From Alphaproteobacteria bacterium UBA2903 (GTDB lineage: Bacteria; Pseudomonadota; Alphaproteobacteria; CAAGCB01; CAG-977), in contig DEDN01000005.1 in NCBI GenBank assembly GCA_002349565.1, positions 1 to 23,854 of the forward strand: a stretch of DNA of 23,854 nt, written 5' to 3'. Position numbers and translations under genes: made by a program. Under the pieces are notes generated by a model. That model was not told the origin of the DNA and did not search any database. It saw nothing but the letters and a program-made list of their open reading frames with translations. Numbering within the stretch: the stretch's first letter is position 1; each line of letters starts with the position of its first letter. This document shows positions 7,523 through 14,671 of the stretch, in pieces.

Positions 7523-8953
7523 ATGAACGAATCGACTTTAATCGCCAAAGTATGGAACTTCGCGACCGTGTTGCGCGATGCGGGACTGACGTACACGGAT
7601 TATGTGTCGCAGTTGACTTACCTGCTGTTTTTGAAAATGGACGACGAGCGCGTTGACGTTTTGGGCGAACAATCGGCTTTGCCCGACGGGTGCAGGTGGC
7701 GCGATCTGCTGCCTTTGACGGGATCGGAGTTGGAAGCGAAATATCGGCAGGCATTGGAAACTTTGTCGGCGCAAAGCGGCATTATCGGCACGATTTACGC
7801 CAAAGCGCAAAACAAGATTTCCTCTCCCGCCCATTTGGCGCGCTTGATTTCCCTGATTAACGAAGAAGTCTGGCTGGGCATGGATGTCGATGTCAAAGGC
7901 GCGATTTACGAAGGGCTGCTGCAGAAAAACGCGACGGAATCCAAAGCCGGCGCGGGTCAATACTTCACGCCCCGACCGCTGATCAAAGCCATTGTCGAAG
8001 TGATGAAGCCGACGCCCGACATGACGGTCGTCGATCCTGCCTGCGGCACGGGCGGGTTTTTACTGGCGGCTTACGATTATATGAAAAAACAGGTCGCCAA
8101 CAAGCAGGCTTTGCGGGCTTTGCGCGAAGAAAAGTTCTACGGCACGGACATCACGCCGCTGGTCGTCAGCCTGTGCGCGATGAACCTTTACCTGCACGGC
8201 ATCGGCGGCGACAGAAGCCCCGTCAAACAGGGCGATTCTTTGATGAGCGCGGGCGAAACCCGTTACGACATGGTGCTGACCAATCCGCCCTTCGGCAAGA
8301 AAAGCGGGCTGAAAGTCCTGAACGCCGACGGATCGGTTGATGTGGAAAAAGAGGATTATCAGCGCCCCGACTTTATCGCGACGACATCAAACAAGCAGAT
8401 CAACTTTTTACAGCACATCATGACGATTTTGAAAATCGGCGGCAAAGCGGCGGTCGTCGTTCCCGACAATGTTTTGTTCGAGGGCGGCGCGGGCGAAAAA
8501 GTCCGTCAACGTTTGCTGCGCGAATTCAATCTGCACACCGTTTTACGCCTGCCGACGGGAATTTTCTACGCGCAGGGCGTCAAGGCAAACGTCCTGTTTT
8601 TTGACAAGATGACACCGTTGGAACACGGCTACAGAACGGGCGACGTGTGGTTTTACGATTTGCGTACGAACATGAACTTCACGCTGGTCACAAACACGCT
8701 GAGCGACGCGGATTTGATTGACTTTGTTCAATGCTACGACAACCGAAAAGAAACGGAACGCTTTAAAAAGTTCGGTTGCGATGAAATTTTGGCGCGCGAT
8801 AAAACAAGCTTGGACATCACTTGGATAAAGGACGCGTCGCTGACCGATTTGGAAAATCTGCCCGAACCGGATGTTTTGGCGCAATCCATTGTCGCCGGTT
8901 TGCGGGACGCCCTGTCCGCGTTCGGCGATGTCGAATCCGAATTGAAAAAGTGA
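7523..8953 (+). CDS. hsdM: Type I DNA methyltransferase (HsdM)
   Basis: N6-adenine methyltransferase subunit that modifies the target chosen by HsdS and is required for both modification and restriction. The 476 residues include an N-terminal helical HsdM domain (NESTLIAKVWNFATVLRDAG onward), the AGQYFTPRPLIKAIVE segment, SAM-binding motif I DPACGTGGF at about 171-179 and catalytic motif IV NPPFG at about 254-258. AAAGGAAAG precedes the ATG. It is separated from DUF4276 by only 66 bases and is the last gene of the locus. Having hsdM last, after hsdR, hsdS and four accessory genes, is unusual; many loci run hsdM-hsdS together. Confidence 0.96.
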   Translation: MNESTLIAKVWNFATVLRDAGLTYTDYVSQLTYLLFLKMDDERVDVLGEQSALPDGCRWRDLLPLTGSELEAKYRQALETLSAQSGIIGTIYAKAQNKISSPAHLARLISLINEEVWLGMDVDVKGAIYEGLLQKNATESKAGAGQYFTPRPLIKAIVEVMKPTPDMTVVDPACGTGGFLLAAYDYMKKQVANKQALRALREEKFYGTDITPLVVSLCAMNLYLHGIGGDRSPVKQGDSLMSAGETRYDMVLTNPPFGKKSGLKVLNADGSVDVEKEDYQRPDFIATTSNKQINFLQHIMTILKIGGKAAVVVPDNVLFEGGAGEKVRQRLLREFNLHTVLRLPTGIFYAQGVKANVLFFDKMTPLEHGYRTGDVWFYDLRTNMNFTLVTNTLSDADLIDFVQCYDNRKETERFKKFGCDEILARDKTSLDITWIKDASLTDLENLPEPDVLAQSIVAGLRDALSAFGDVESELKK

Positions 8954-9082
8954 TTTGTCCGTTTTGAAAAAGATTGTTTGAAGTCCGCTGTCTTGCCGCT
9001 GTTTTATCTGCGCAGGACGCAAGGCTTTCGCTCATTCGCCGCAGAGAGCGCTTTTTCGTTTTTTGCGGATCGGGTAAAAGGA

Positions 9083-10408
9083 TTATTTTGCCTTTTGGTA
9101 CAAAACGTCCATCAACAGCACCATCGCGTAAGTGTCCTGACCGCAATAAATGTCAAGGTTTTTGAACATCTCTTTTGTTTCCGTTTCCGACAAAACGCCG
9201 TTCAGGAACGCCGCGTACAGATCGGTTGCTTCCCCGCCGTTTTTAATGCCGAGATTGTCATAGCTCAATTTTGTAAAAGCGGGCAAGACGCGTTTGATTG
9301 ACGCGGAGCCGTCCTGTTTTTTGGAATACAGCATTCTTTTTTTGAAAGGCGCAAGCTGATCGATCATGCGGTCGTTGATTGCGAGGATTTGCTTTTTCAA
9401 ATCGGGGAAAGCCTCCGCCAATTCCTTGTTTCTCGTCCGTTCAAAGGCGGCGTTGTACACGATGACGGAACCTTTCTTTCCGCACTGTTTGACCAGAGCT
9501 TCCGCCAACGCGCGGCGGGGATCGGAGCGGTCTTTGTGCAAGTAGCCTGAATGTTCGACCTTTCCGCCTTTTTCCTGTTGGATATGCAGAGAGAACTGGA
9601 ACGGAACCTGCTGATACGGGCTTGTTCCTTCAAATTCGGGAACGGGGAGCATGACCGTTTCGTAATCCAGATAATAAAGCGGATATTCCAGTTCGTTCAG
9701 CCATTCCTTTAACGCCGCTTTGTCGCACCGGCTTTTTTCGTCCCTCGGTTCGGCTTCATAGCCGCAATATCCGGCAAAAGGACAATCCGCGCAACGTTTG
9801 CCCGTTTCGGCGACGGGTTCTTTCTTTTGATGAATCAATTTCAGAAAGGACGGGATTTTCGCAATGTTTTCGTCTTGTCGTTCACGGACTTTCCGTGTGA
9901 CGTCCCGCTTTTCAAACAGCTTCTTAACGTTCAGTCTTTTGCCGCGGACATAGTCGGAATTCAAATGCAAAACGTAAAAGTTTTTGATTTTATAACCGGT
10001 CTGTTCATAGACATAGCCTTGAAAGGACAAGTCGTCGATGTGGTAATCTTTGACTTTGGAAGACGATTTGATTTCAATCATATCCCACCCGCGACCGTTC
10101 TTTTCCAGAACGTCAATCCGGCAGAAACACCCGTCTTCCGTCAACGCCGTCGCTTCAAACAAAAGATTGTTTTCCTTTGCGGCTTCGGCGGTTTTTTGGG
10201 CGTTGTTCGCAATGTCCCATAATTCGCCTTCCAAATCGGCGCCTTCGCCAAAGAAACGGCGCGCCAACAAGTGAATTTTCTCCCCTGCGTCAAAGCGCGC
10301 CAAAGTCGCATCGTCAAAATCGGGAATCAGGTCTTTGCGTTTTTTTGAAAGCCATAACCGTTTCGGGCAAAACAAGCCGTCTAAAAAATTCGATTTGGAT
10401 AAATACAC
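9083..10408 (-). CDS. DUF2779 Cas4-like nuclease / DEDD exonuclease fusion
   Basis: A 441-residue DUF2779-family protein. The N-terminal half has the Cas4/RecB arrangement: C14 in LFCPKRLWL, D99, E112-I-K114 in IEIKSS, Q130 in SFQGYVYEQTG, and an iron-sulfur-type cluster C206-x2-C209-x5-C215. The C-terminal half looks like a DEDD/RNase-H-fold exonuclease, with D248-Y-E250 in YYLDYET, a VYNAAFERTR segment (about 317-326) and D425 near the end. The family is predicted to process nucleic acid ends; its cellular role is not established. GTG is chosen as start because AGAAAGGA lies seven bases upstream and a promoter precedes it; the frame stays open to TTG at 10447. It converges on hsdM and diverges from the next cassette. 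Confidence 0.85.
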   Translation of the reverse strand: MYLSKSNFLDGLFCPKRLWLSKKRKDLIPDFDDATLARFDAGEKIHLLARRFFGEGADLEGELWDIANNAQKTAEAAKENNLLFEATALTEDGCFCRIDVLEKNGRGWDMIEIKSSSKVKDYHIDDLSFQGYVYEQTGYKIKNFYVLHLNSDYVRGKRLNVKKLFEKRDVTRKVRERQDENIAKIPSFLKLIHQKKEPVAETGKRCADCPFAGYCGYEAEPRDEKSRCDKAALKEWLNELEYPLYYLDYETVMLPVPEFEGTSPYQQVPFQFSLHIQQEKGGKVEHSGYLHKDRSDPRRALAEALVKQCGKKGSVIVYNAAFERTRNKELAEAFPDLKKQILAINDRMIDQLAPFKKRMLYSKKQDGSASIKRVLPAFTKLSYDNLGIKNGGEATDLYAAFLNGVLSETETKEMFKNLDIYCGQDTYAMVLLMDVLYQKAK

Positions 10409-10415
10409 GGGTGTT

Positions 10416-10423
10416 TCCTTTCT
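10416..10423 (-). promoter_or_regulatory. RBS deciding the GTG start of the DUF2779 gene
   Basis: Read on the minus strand, AGAAAGGA stands seven bases before GTG (10408-10406). The resulting protein begins YLSKSNFLDG, a sensible N terminus directly ahead of the first conserved cysteine. Confidence 0.55.
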
Positions 10424-10430
10424 GTTAAAA

Positions 10431-10459
10431 ATGATAACGGGCGACAAGCTTTCCGTAAA
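10431..10459 (-). promoter_or_regulatory. Candidate promoter of the DUF2779 gene
   Basis: On the minus strand TTTACG (10459-10454) and TATCAT (10436-10431) are 17 bp apart. The predicted start of transcription falls about 15 bases before the GTG start codon, leaving room only for the ribosome binding site. Confidence 0.45.
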
Positions 10460-10590
10460 GCGTTCTTTTCAACAGTATGGGATAACGATGCGACAAAAAC
10501 AGTCGTCCTTCAAAAACCGGAACGCCGTTTTTCAAACGTCATGTTCTGTCGCGCCAAGATGTTAGCCTGAAAAAAATTGAGAGGTGAAAC

Positions 10591-11565
10591 ATGATTTTGG
10601 AAACGCAAGAAGAAATCCATCAATGGCTGAAAAAGCAATGTCCGGCTTTTGTGCGTTATGTCGGTGATGATTTGTCAAGCTTGTGCAATTACTTTTTGTT
10701 GCGGATAAACAGAGGATCGGGAGGTTTCGCCGACCTGACGCATTTGTCGCACGGGCGCAGGATAGCGTTTTCCCATATGCCGTTTAAAGGATACAGAATC
10801 AATCGTCATCTTGGTCGCATTTTCGTGAACGAGCCGGAATATTGGATCGCGTTTTGCAATCAGAGAAACAAAATCGAACAGGTCTTTTATCCCGACAAAC
10901 AGGCTTTTAACGCCGCGCGGGACAGTTATTACGCAAAACCGGAAACGCTGGACACGTCCTTTTACGAAGAACGGCTGAAGAAAAGAAAAACGTATATCCT
11001 GAAGAAATGGGGGGTGGATTTTAAAAACTTTGTCAGACCGTATTGGGGCGGAAGCGATGCGGAGTTTGATGCCTGGATATCGGATTTTGCGGACGGGACT
11101 GTCGATGAAATCGGGGTGTGGGAATTTTGGTCTTCGGTCGTTCGGGATTTTCGGTTTAACGAAACGGAACCTTTGCCGGATTACGATTTGAAACAAAAAA
11201 AGCTTGTACTTCATTCGCGTTGTTCCGGACGGTTCGAACGTTTTGCTTTGTGTTTTTTCCGATACCTGATTGCCTCGCGTTTTCCAGACCGCGAACGCCT
11301 GATCGCCCCGTTGCGGCGGATTTATTTCAACGAAGGCAGATATGCCGCTTGGGTGCGAATGATTGAAAAAAACTATGCGCCGGATTTTGAAAAAACTTTC
11401 CCGAAAAGCGGCAAGGTCGATCACGCTTTTTCTTCGGCGGAAAATCTTAAAGCCGCTAAAGTGAAAGGTTTGGATTTGCGGGAAGAAGACGGCATCGTCC
11501 GCGTTTTCTGGCAGGGAAATGCCGTTCCCGCATTTGACGGACTTTTCAGCATACCGTCAAAATGA
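10591..11565 (+). CDS. Unknown 324-residue protein
   Basis: I do not recognise a family. The product is soluble in appearance, with no signal peptide or membrane segment, and rich in aromatic and basic residues. A run of alternating Arg/Lys and Glu follows residue 125 (EERLKKRKTYILKKWG), and several Trp residues cluster near 140-180. A GAGAGGTG ribosome site stands just before the ATG. It is divergent from the DUF2779 gene across about 180 bases and 61 bases upstream of the metallopeptidase-like gene, so it probably starts the plus-strand cassette. Base composition is like the rest of the chromosome, so no recent transfer is evident. It could be a nucleic-acid-handling or effector-associated protein, but no motif supports either. 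Confidence 0.8.
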   Translation: MILETQEEIHQWLKKQCPAFVRYVGDDLSSLCNYFLLRINRGSGGFADLTHLSHGRRIAFSHMPFKGYRINRHLGRIFVNEPEYWIAFCNQRNKIEQVFYPDKQAFNAARDSYYAKPETLDTSFYEERLKKRKTYILKKWGVDFKNFVRPYWGGSDAEFDAWISDFADGTVDEIGVWEFWSSVVRDFRFNETEPLPDYDLKQKKLVLHSRCSGRFERFALCFFRYLIASRFPDRERLIAPLRRIYFNEGRYAAWVRMIEKNYAPDFEKTFPKSGKVDHAFSSAENLKAAKVKGLDLREEDGIVRVFWQGNAVPAFDGLFSIPSK

Positions 11566-11626
11566 AACGTCGGCTTTTGACGCTTCCGTATGCTTTAATC
11601 ACCTATATTTGTGAAAGGAACTTCTT

Positions 11627-12901
11627 ATGCCGAAAAAAGAAGAAAAGGTCACTGTCGCCAAAAGCACGATCATTTTCAAAACAAAAACGCCGTGGTTTGT
11701 AACGCTTGTATCGGGGCTTGTCGAAACGTTTTTCCCCGATCGGAAAATGACATTCGGTATAGATTTTTCAAGCTTGTCGTTTCATGGCGGGGAATGCGAT
11801 ACGGAGGATAATCAAATCCTGATAGACTGGCGGCAGAAATATGACGGAATACGTTTGGCGGGGGTAATCGTTCACGAGATCATTCATATTGTTGTCAAAG
11901 GAGGTCATACTGTTGCTTTTGAAAAAGAAGCGCGTAAAGCCGGATTGATCATGGCGCATTGGAACGGCTATACGGTACCATCGCAGGAATTCGGCGAAAA
12001 AGTGATTCCGATTTTAGAAAAAAGCGGTTTTTTGGAAAATCATTGTCTGATTGAAGATAAAGACAAGACAAACGAAGACAACGTTTGTTTTGTCAAAAAC
12101 GATAACGGAAAATGGAGCGGTTCATATTCGCATTACAACAAGGACGCCATAGAAAAAGTTTGCCGCCGACTTGAATTCCTTGATAAAAACGTCTTCCGTT
12201 TTATGAAGGGGAAAATTGATCCGTTCTATTTGCGATTTTCCTTTTTCACATCATACAGATTGGAAAACACGGATTTCACCGGTTTGTTTCAATCGCTCAA
12301 CGATTTGTATTTTCAGCAGAAATCATCAAAAGAAGAAGCGCGTCGGATATTCGAGCAACTGATAAAAGATAAAAGCGATGAATTGAACGATGAAAAACTG
12401 GAATTCGTTTCGGTATTGGAAAAAAGACCCGTCGGGGAATTTCTGTCTTTGTCCCGCCAGGCTAACGATTTTTTGCTTTTGCCGCAAATACAGACGAATC
12501 TCTCGATGGTTCCGATTGATCAAATCAGGGCGTTATGCCGGTTTTTAACCGAATGTTTGTTTCCCTCAAAACAGCCGGTCAAATCCGACGTTTTGCTTCG
12601 GATCAATCATCCGAAAGAAAGCGTTGAGGAATACTGTTCGTATTTAAGCAAAAAACTTGCTGAACTGTTCGGCGCCGATCCCGCCGGCGTCCGTGAAAGC
12701 GAGTATCTGCCGTTTCTGGATGATTTCGGCGATTTGTTCGTTGCAAAGGAAAAAAGATTCTTTCCTTACCTTGTTTATAAGCGGCCTGTTTACAGATACG
12801 TCAGATTTCGTCGCACATCCGCGGCATATTCCAACTTAAATCGTGCGGATTTGGCTTCGCTTGTTGCGCACGTTAATCATCAACTAAAGGGAGGATTTTA
12901 A
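11627..12901 (+). CDS. HExxH metallopeptidase-like protein
   Basis: 424 residues. Near residue 83 the sequence HEIIHIVVKGGHTVAFEKEA carries a gluzincin-type HExxH (H83, E84, H87) and a further GH (H94) followed by F98, reminiscent of SprT-like zinc proteases. The rest is not recognised: a middle region rich in Phe, Lys and Asp, and a C-terminal third with repeated aromatic-basic segments (RPVYRYVRFRRTSAAYS). No signal peptide or membrane helix, so cytosolic. AAAGGAAC precedes the ATG. Its stop lies one base before the next start, so it is co-transcribed with the ankyrin gene. A decayed second copy of its 3' end occurs at 14047-14145. Substrate unknown; the zinc-site call is firm by motif, the SprT comparison tentative. 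Confidence 0.8.
   Translation: MPKKEEKVTVAKSTIIFKTKTPWFVTLVSGLVETFFPDRKMTFGIDFSSLSFHGGECDTEDNQILIDWRQKYDGIRLAGVIVHEIIHIVVKGGHTVAFEKEARKAGLIMAHWNGYTVPSQEFGEKVIPILEKSGFLENHCLIEDKDKTNEDNVCFVKNDNGKWSGSYSHYNKDAIEKVCRRLEFLDKNVFRFMKGKIDPFYLRFSFFTSYRLENTDFTGLFQSLNDLYFQQKSSKEEARRIFEQLIKDKSDELNDEKLEFVSVLEKRPVGEFLSLSRQANDFLLLPQIQTNLSMVPIDQIRALCRFLTECLFPSKQPVKSDVLLRINHPKESVEEYCSYLSKKLAELFGADPAGVRESEYLPFLDDFGDLFVAKEKRFFPYLVYKRPVYRYVRFRRTSAAYSNLNRADLASLVAHVNHQLKGGF
12839..12899 (+). repeat. 61-bp direct repeat, copy 1
   Basis: Matches 14085-14145 at 59 of 61 positions. It covers the last codons of the metallopeptidase-like gene (NRADLASLVAHVNHQLKGGF) and the GGGAGG ribosome site of the following gene. In this copy the reading frame is intact. 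Confidence 0.95.
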
Positions 12902-12902
12902 A

Positions 12903-14042
12903 ATGTGTGTTATCGAGTTCAGAACATTTTATCGTGACTACTATACTTACTTTTTCGACCACATAGAGGAGTTTATCGCGTTAAAGGACGCAATCGACGC
13001 AACTCCCGCCGTTTATTCCTTGGACGGCGGCGGAACGACGTCTCTTTTGGGAAAATACGGTTTCAGAAAAATCGAACTTCGTTTGGGGGATTTGATCACG
13101 CTTTACGCGAACGGGCAATGGTGCGACGATAAAAAGAACGTCTTTTTGTATAAAATACTTCAATTCCCTCCGCCCGGAAGTATGGGGGTCTATCGTTCCG
13201 TATGGAACAGGAAAGAAAGAAAATACGAAACGGATCCGTGCGGTTTTCCCGATTCCGAAACGCTTTTTGAACAGGCAAAAAAAATCGTTGAGGATCGCGA
13301 CAGAAACGCAAAGAAGAAAAAAGTCCCCCTTGAAAAGAAGAACGAGCTAATGAAGTTGGTTCAGCCGCTGATCGACTATTTGCGTCATGCGAACGAAGAT
13401 TGCAAATGTCTGGGCTTCGCCCGTCCGATGAACGGTCAAATCAGCGAAAAGGACATTAAAACAGGCATTGAAACACTGCTGGAAAACTGTGAAAAAGGAT
13501 ATTCGGACAGGGTGAGATACGTCAAAAACAACTTCCCGCAGATTTTCGACAGAGCGGACAGCAAAGACCTGCTTATGTCCGCCGCGAACGATTTGAGCGT
13601 TTTGCGTTTTCTTCGCGAACACGGCAAAACGGACGTTTCCGAAACGCCTGTTATCTGGAACGCGAGCGAGACAGGAAACGATGTTAAAGAACGGCTTGAT
13701 CTGTTATTTGAACTGGGTGCGAACATCAACATAAAAGGCGGAAAAGAAGAACCCGCGATCGTTTATGCCACGCGTCGGGGCAACGTTGATGCGGTTCGAT
13801 GGCTGGTTGCTCACGGAGCGAACATCAACGCACAAGATAAGGATGGGGACACGCCTTTGATCGTCGCGGCGAAATCCAAAAACCTTAAAGCGATACGGTG
13901 CCTTCTTCAGAAAGGAGCGGACGTTTCCGTTAAAAATGACGCGGGCGAAACGGTGCACGACGTCGTTTCAAAAAGAATGAAATCCTTTGATTGGAAGAAC
14001 ATTCCCGATTTGTTGGAGAAAGCGGAACAAAAGAAAAAGTGA
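12903..14042 (+). CDS. Unnamed N-terminal domain plus ankyrin repeats
   Basis: 379 residues in three parts. Residues 1 to about 110 form a domain shared with the product at 14146: FFDHIEEF at 17-24, LGDLITLY at 61-68, W101. A Lys/Glu-rich helical linker follows (about 125-160). From about 205 to 370 there are ankyrin repeats, clearest in VYATRRGNVDAVRWLVAHGA and the next repeat (TPLIVAAKSKNLKAIRCLLQ), for protein binding. No signal peptide, so probably cytosolic. GGGAGG lies eight bases before the ATG. It follows the peptidase-like gene by one base, so a partnership with it is likely; the ankyrin part could be a recognition or inhibitor module. The N-terminal domain matches no family I know. 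Confidence 0.85.
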   Translation: MCVIEFRTFYRDYYTYFFDHIEEFIALKDAIDATPAVYSLDGGGTTSLLGKYGFRKIELRLGDLITLYANGQWCDDKKNVFLYKILQFPPPGSMGVYRSVWNRKERKYETDPCGFPDSETLFEQAKKIVEDRDRNAKKKKVPLEKKNELMKLVQPLIDYLRHANEDCKCLGFARPMNGQISEKDIKTGIETLLENCEKGYSDRVRYVKNNFPQIFDRADSKDLLMSAANDLSVLRFLREHGKTDVSETPVIWNASETGNDVKERLDLLFELGANINIKGGKEEPAIVYATRRGNVDAVRWLVAHGANINAQDKDGDTPLIVAAKSKNLKAIRCLLQKGADVSVKNDAGETVHDVVSKRMKSFDWKNIPDLLEKAEQKKK

Positions 14043-14046
14043 AAAC

Positions 14047-14145
14047 GTCAGGTTCTGACTCACCTCTGCGGTATATTAAACACGAATCGTGCGGATTTGG
14101 CTTCGCTTGTTGCGCACGTTAAACATCAACTAAAGGGAGGATATT
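14047..14145 (+). pseudogene. Decayed 3' end of a metallopeptidase-like gene copy
   Basis: This stretch aligns to 12800-12899, the end of the HExxH gene. The upstream half has diverged, with in-frame stops (VRF* and AVY*) and a one-base deletion relative to the intact copy; the last 61 bases are nearly identical and still read NRADLASLVAHVKHQLKGG. Only the C-terminal tail is left, wedged between the ankyrin gene and its paralogue, so it is a duplication scar that now mainly provides the ribosome binding site for the next gene. Confidence 0.85.
14085..14145 (+). repeat. 61-bp direct repeat, copy 2
   Basis: Second copy of 12839-12899, with two substitutions. It ends directly at the ATG of the next gene and supplies its GGGAGG ribosome site. 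The two copies are 1246 bp apart, spanning the ankyrin gene. Confidence 0.95.
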
Positions 14146-14655
14146 ATGTCTAAAGCTATAAAAATCTATGCGATCTCGCCGGAAAAGGATTACGCGGGTA
14201 TTGAGTTTTTCTTCAAACATTTAGAGAATTTCCTGAACCATAAGGAACAAATTCTGCAATGTGAAGATCTGTATCGCATACCGATCGCCGGAATGGGAAT
14301 TTGCGGTTTATTTTTAGGAGAATGCCCCGTTTGTTTAGGCGACTTGATGCTTTTATATCAGGACGCGTGGAAATTCAATCAGGGCGAAGATACCAGATAC
14401 CTGATTCACATGGCGGGTTCGCCTTTGTCAGGCATGAATTCCTGTTCGTTTTGGAGTACGGCGGAACAAAAAATCGTGAGAGGAGAGATTAAACGTTTCT
14501 CTCATGCGTTTTTACCGTTGAATGAAATAAAACAGAAAAATCCGAAATTCAGTTTGAATATTGAAAAAATCACCGGGGAACTGCGTTCTTTGTCGGGGCA
14601 ACTGATGGATTTTTACACGGATTTCGTTATTGAACATCAGAAGAAGTTTTATTGA
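14146..14655 (+). CDS. Stand-alone paralogue of the unnamed N-terminal domain
   Basis: 169 residues, no recognised family. It aligns with the first 110 residues of the product at 12903: FFKHLENF at 22-29 against FFDHIEEF, LGDLMLLY at 64-71 against LGDLITLY, and W103 against W101, with near-equal spacing. It has no ankyrin repeats; a short helical tail replaces them. There are no membrane segments. GGGAGG stands five bases before the ATG, inside the 61-bp repeat, so the gene arose with that repeat by duplication of a block including the upstream gene's end. The next gene follows after 16 bases and encodes an ankyrin-like protein, so domain and ankyrin parts may act as separate chains here. Confidence 0.8.
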   Translation: MSKAIKIYAISPEKDYAGIEFFFKHLENFLNHKEQILQCEDLYRIPIAGMGICGLFLGECPVCLGDLMLLYQDAWKFNQGEDTRYLIHMAGSPLSGMNSCSFWSTAEQKIVRGEIKRFSHAFLPLNEIKQKNPKFSLNIEKITGELRSLSGQLMDFYTDFVIEHQKKFY

Positions 14656-14671
14656 AAGAAGGAGAAAAATC

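Noticed and set aside
8954..9082. CGCTC/GAGCG hairpin with following T-rich stretch as hsdM terminator
   Set aside because: The 5-bp stem with a 12-base loop is too weak and the T run is interrupted. A terminator between the convergent genes is expected but not clearly visible.
9083..10408. CRISPR-Cas locus suggested by the Cas4-like domain
   Set aside because: No repeat-spacer array and no other cas genes are visible; the protein fits the DUF2779 family instead.
10505..10534. A-rich/T-rich arms around CGG-CCG between the divergent genes, resembling a terminator
   Set aside because: The core is only 3 bp with a bulge, and its place between divergent genes makes a terminator unlikely.
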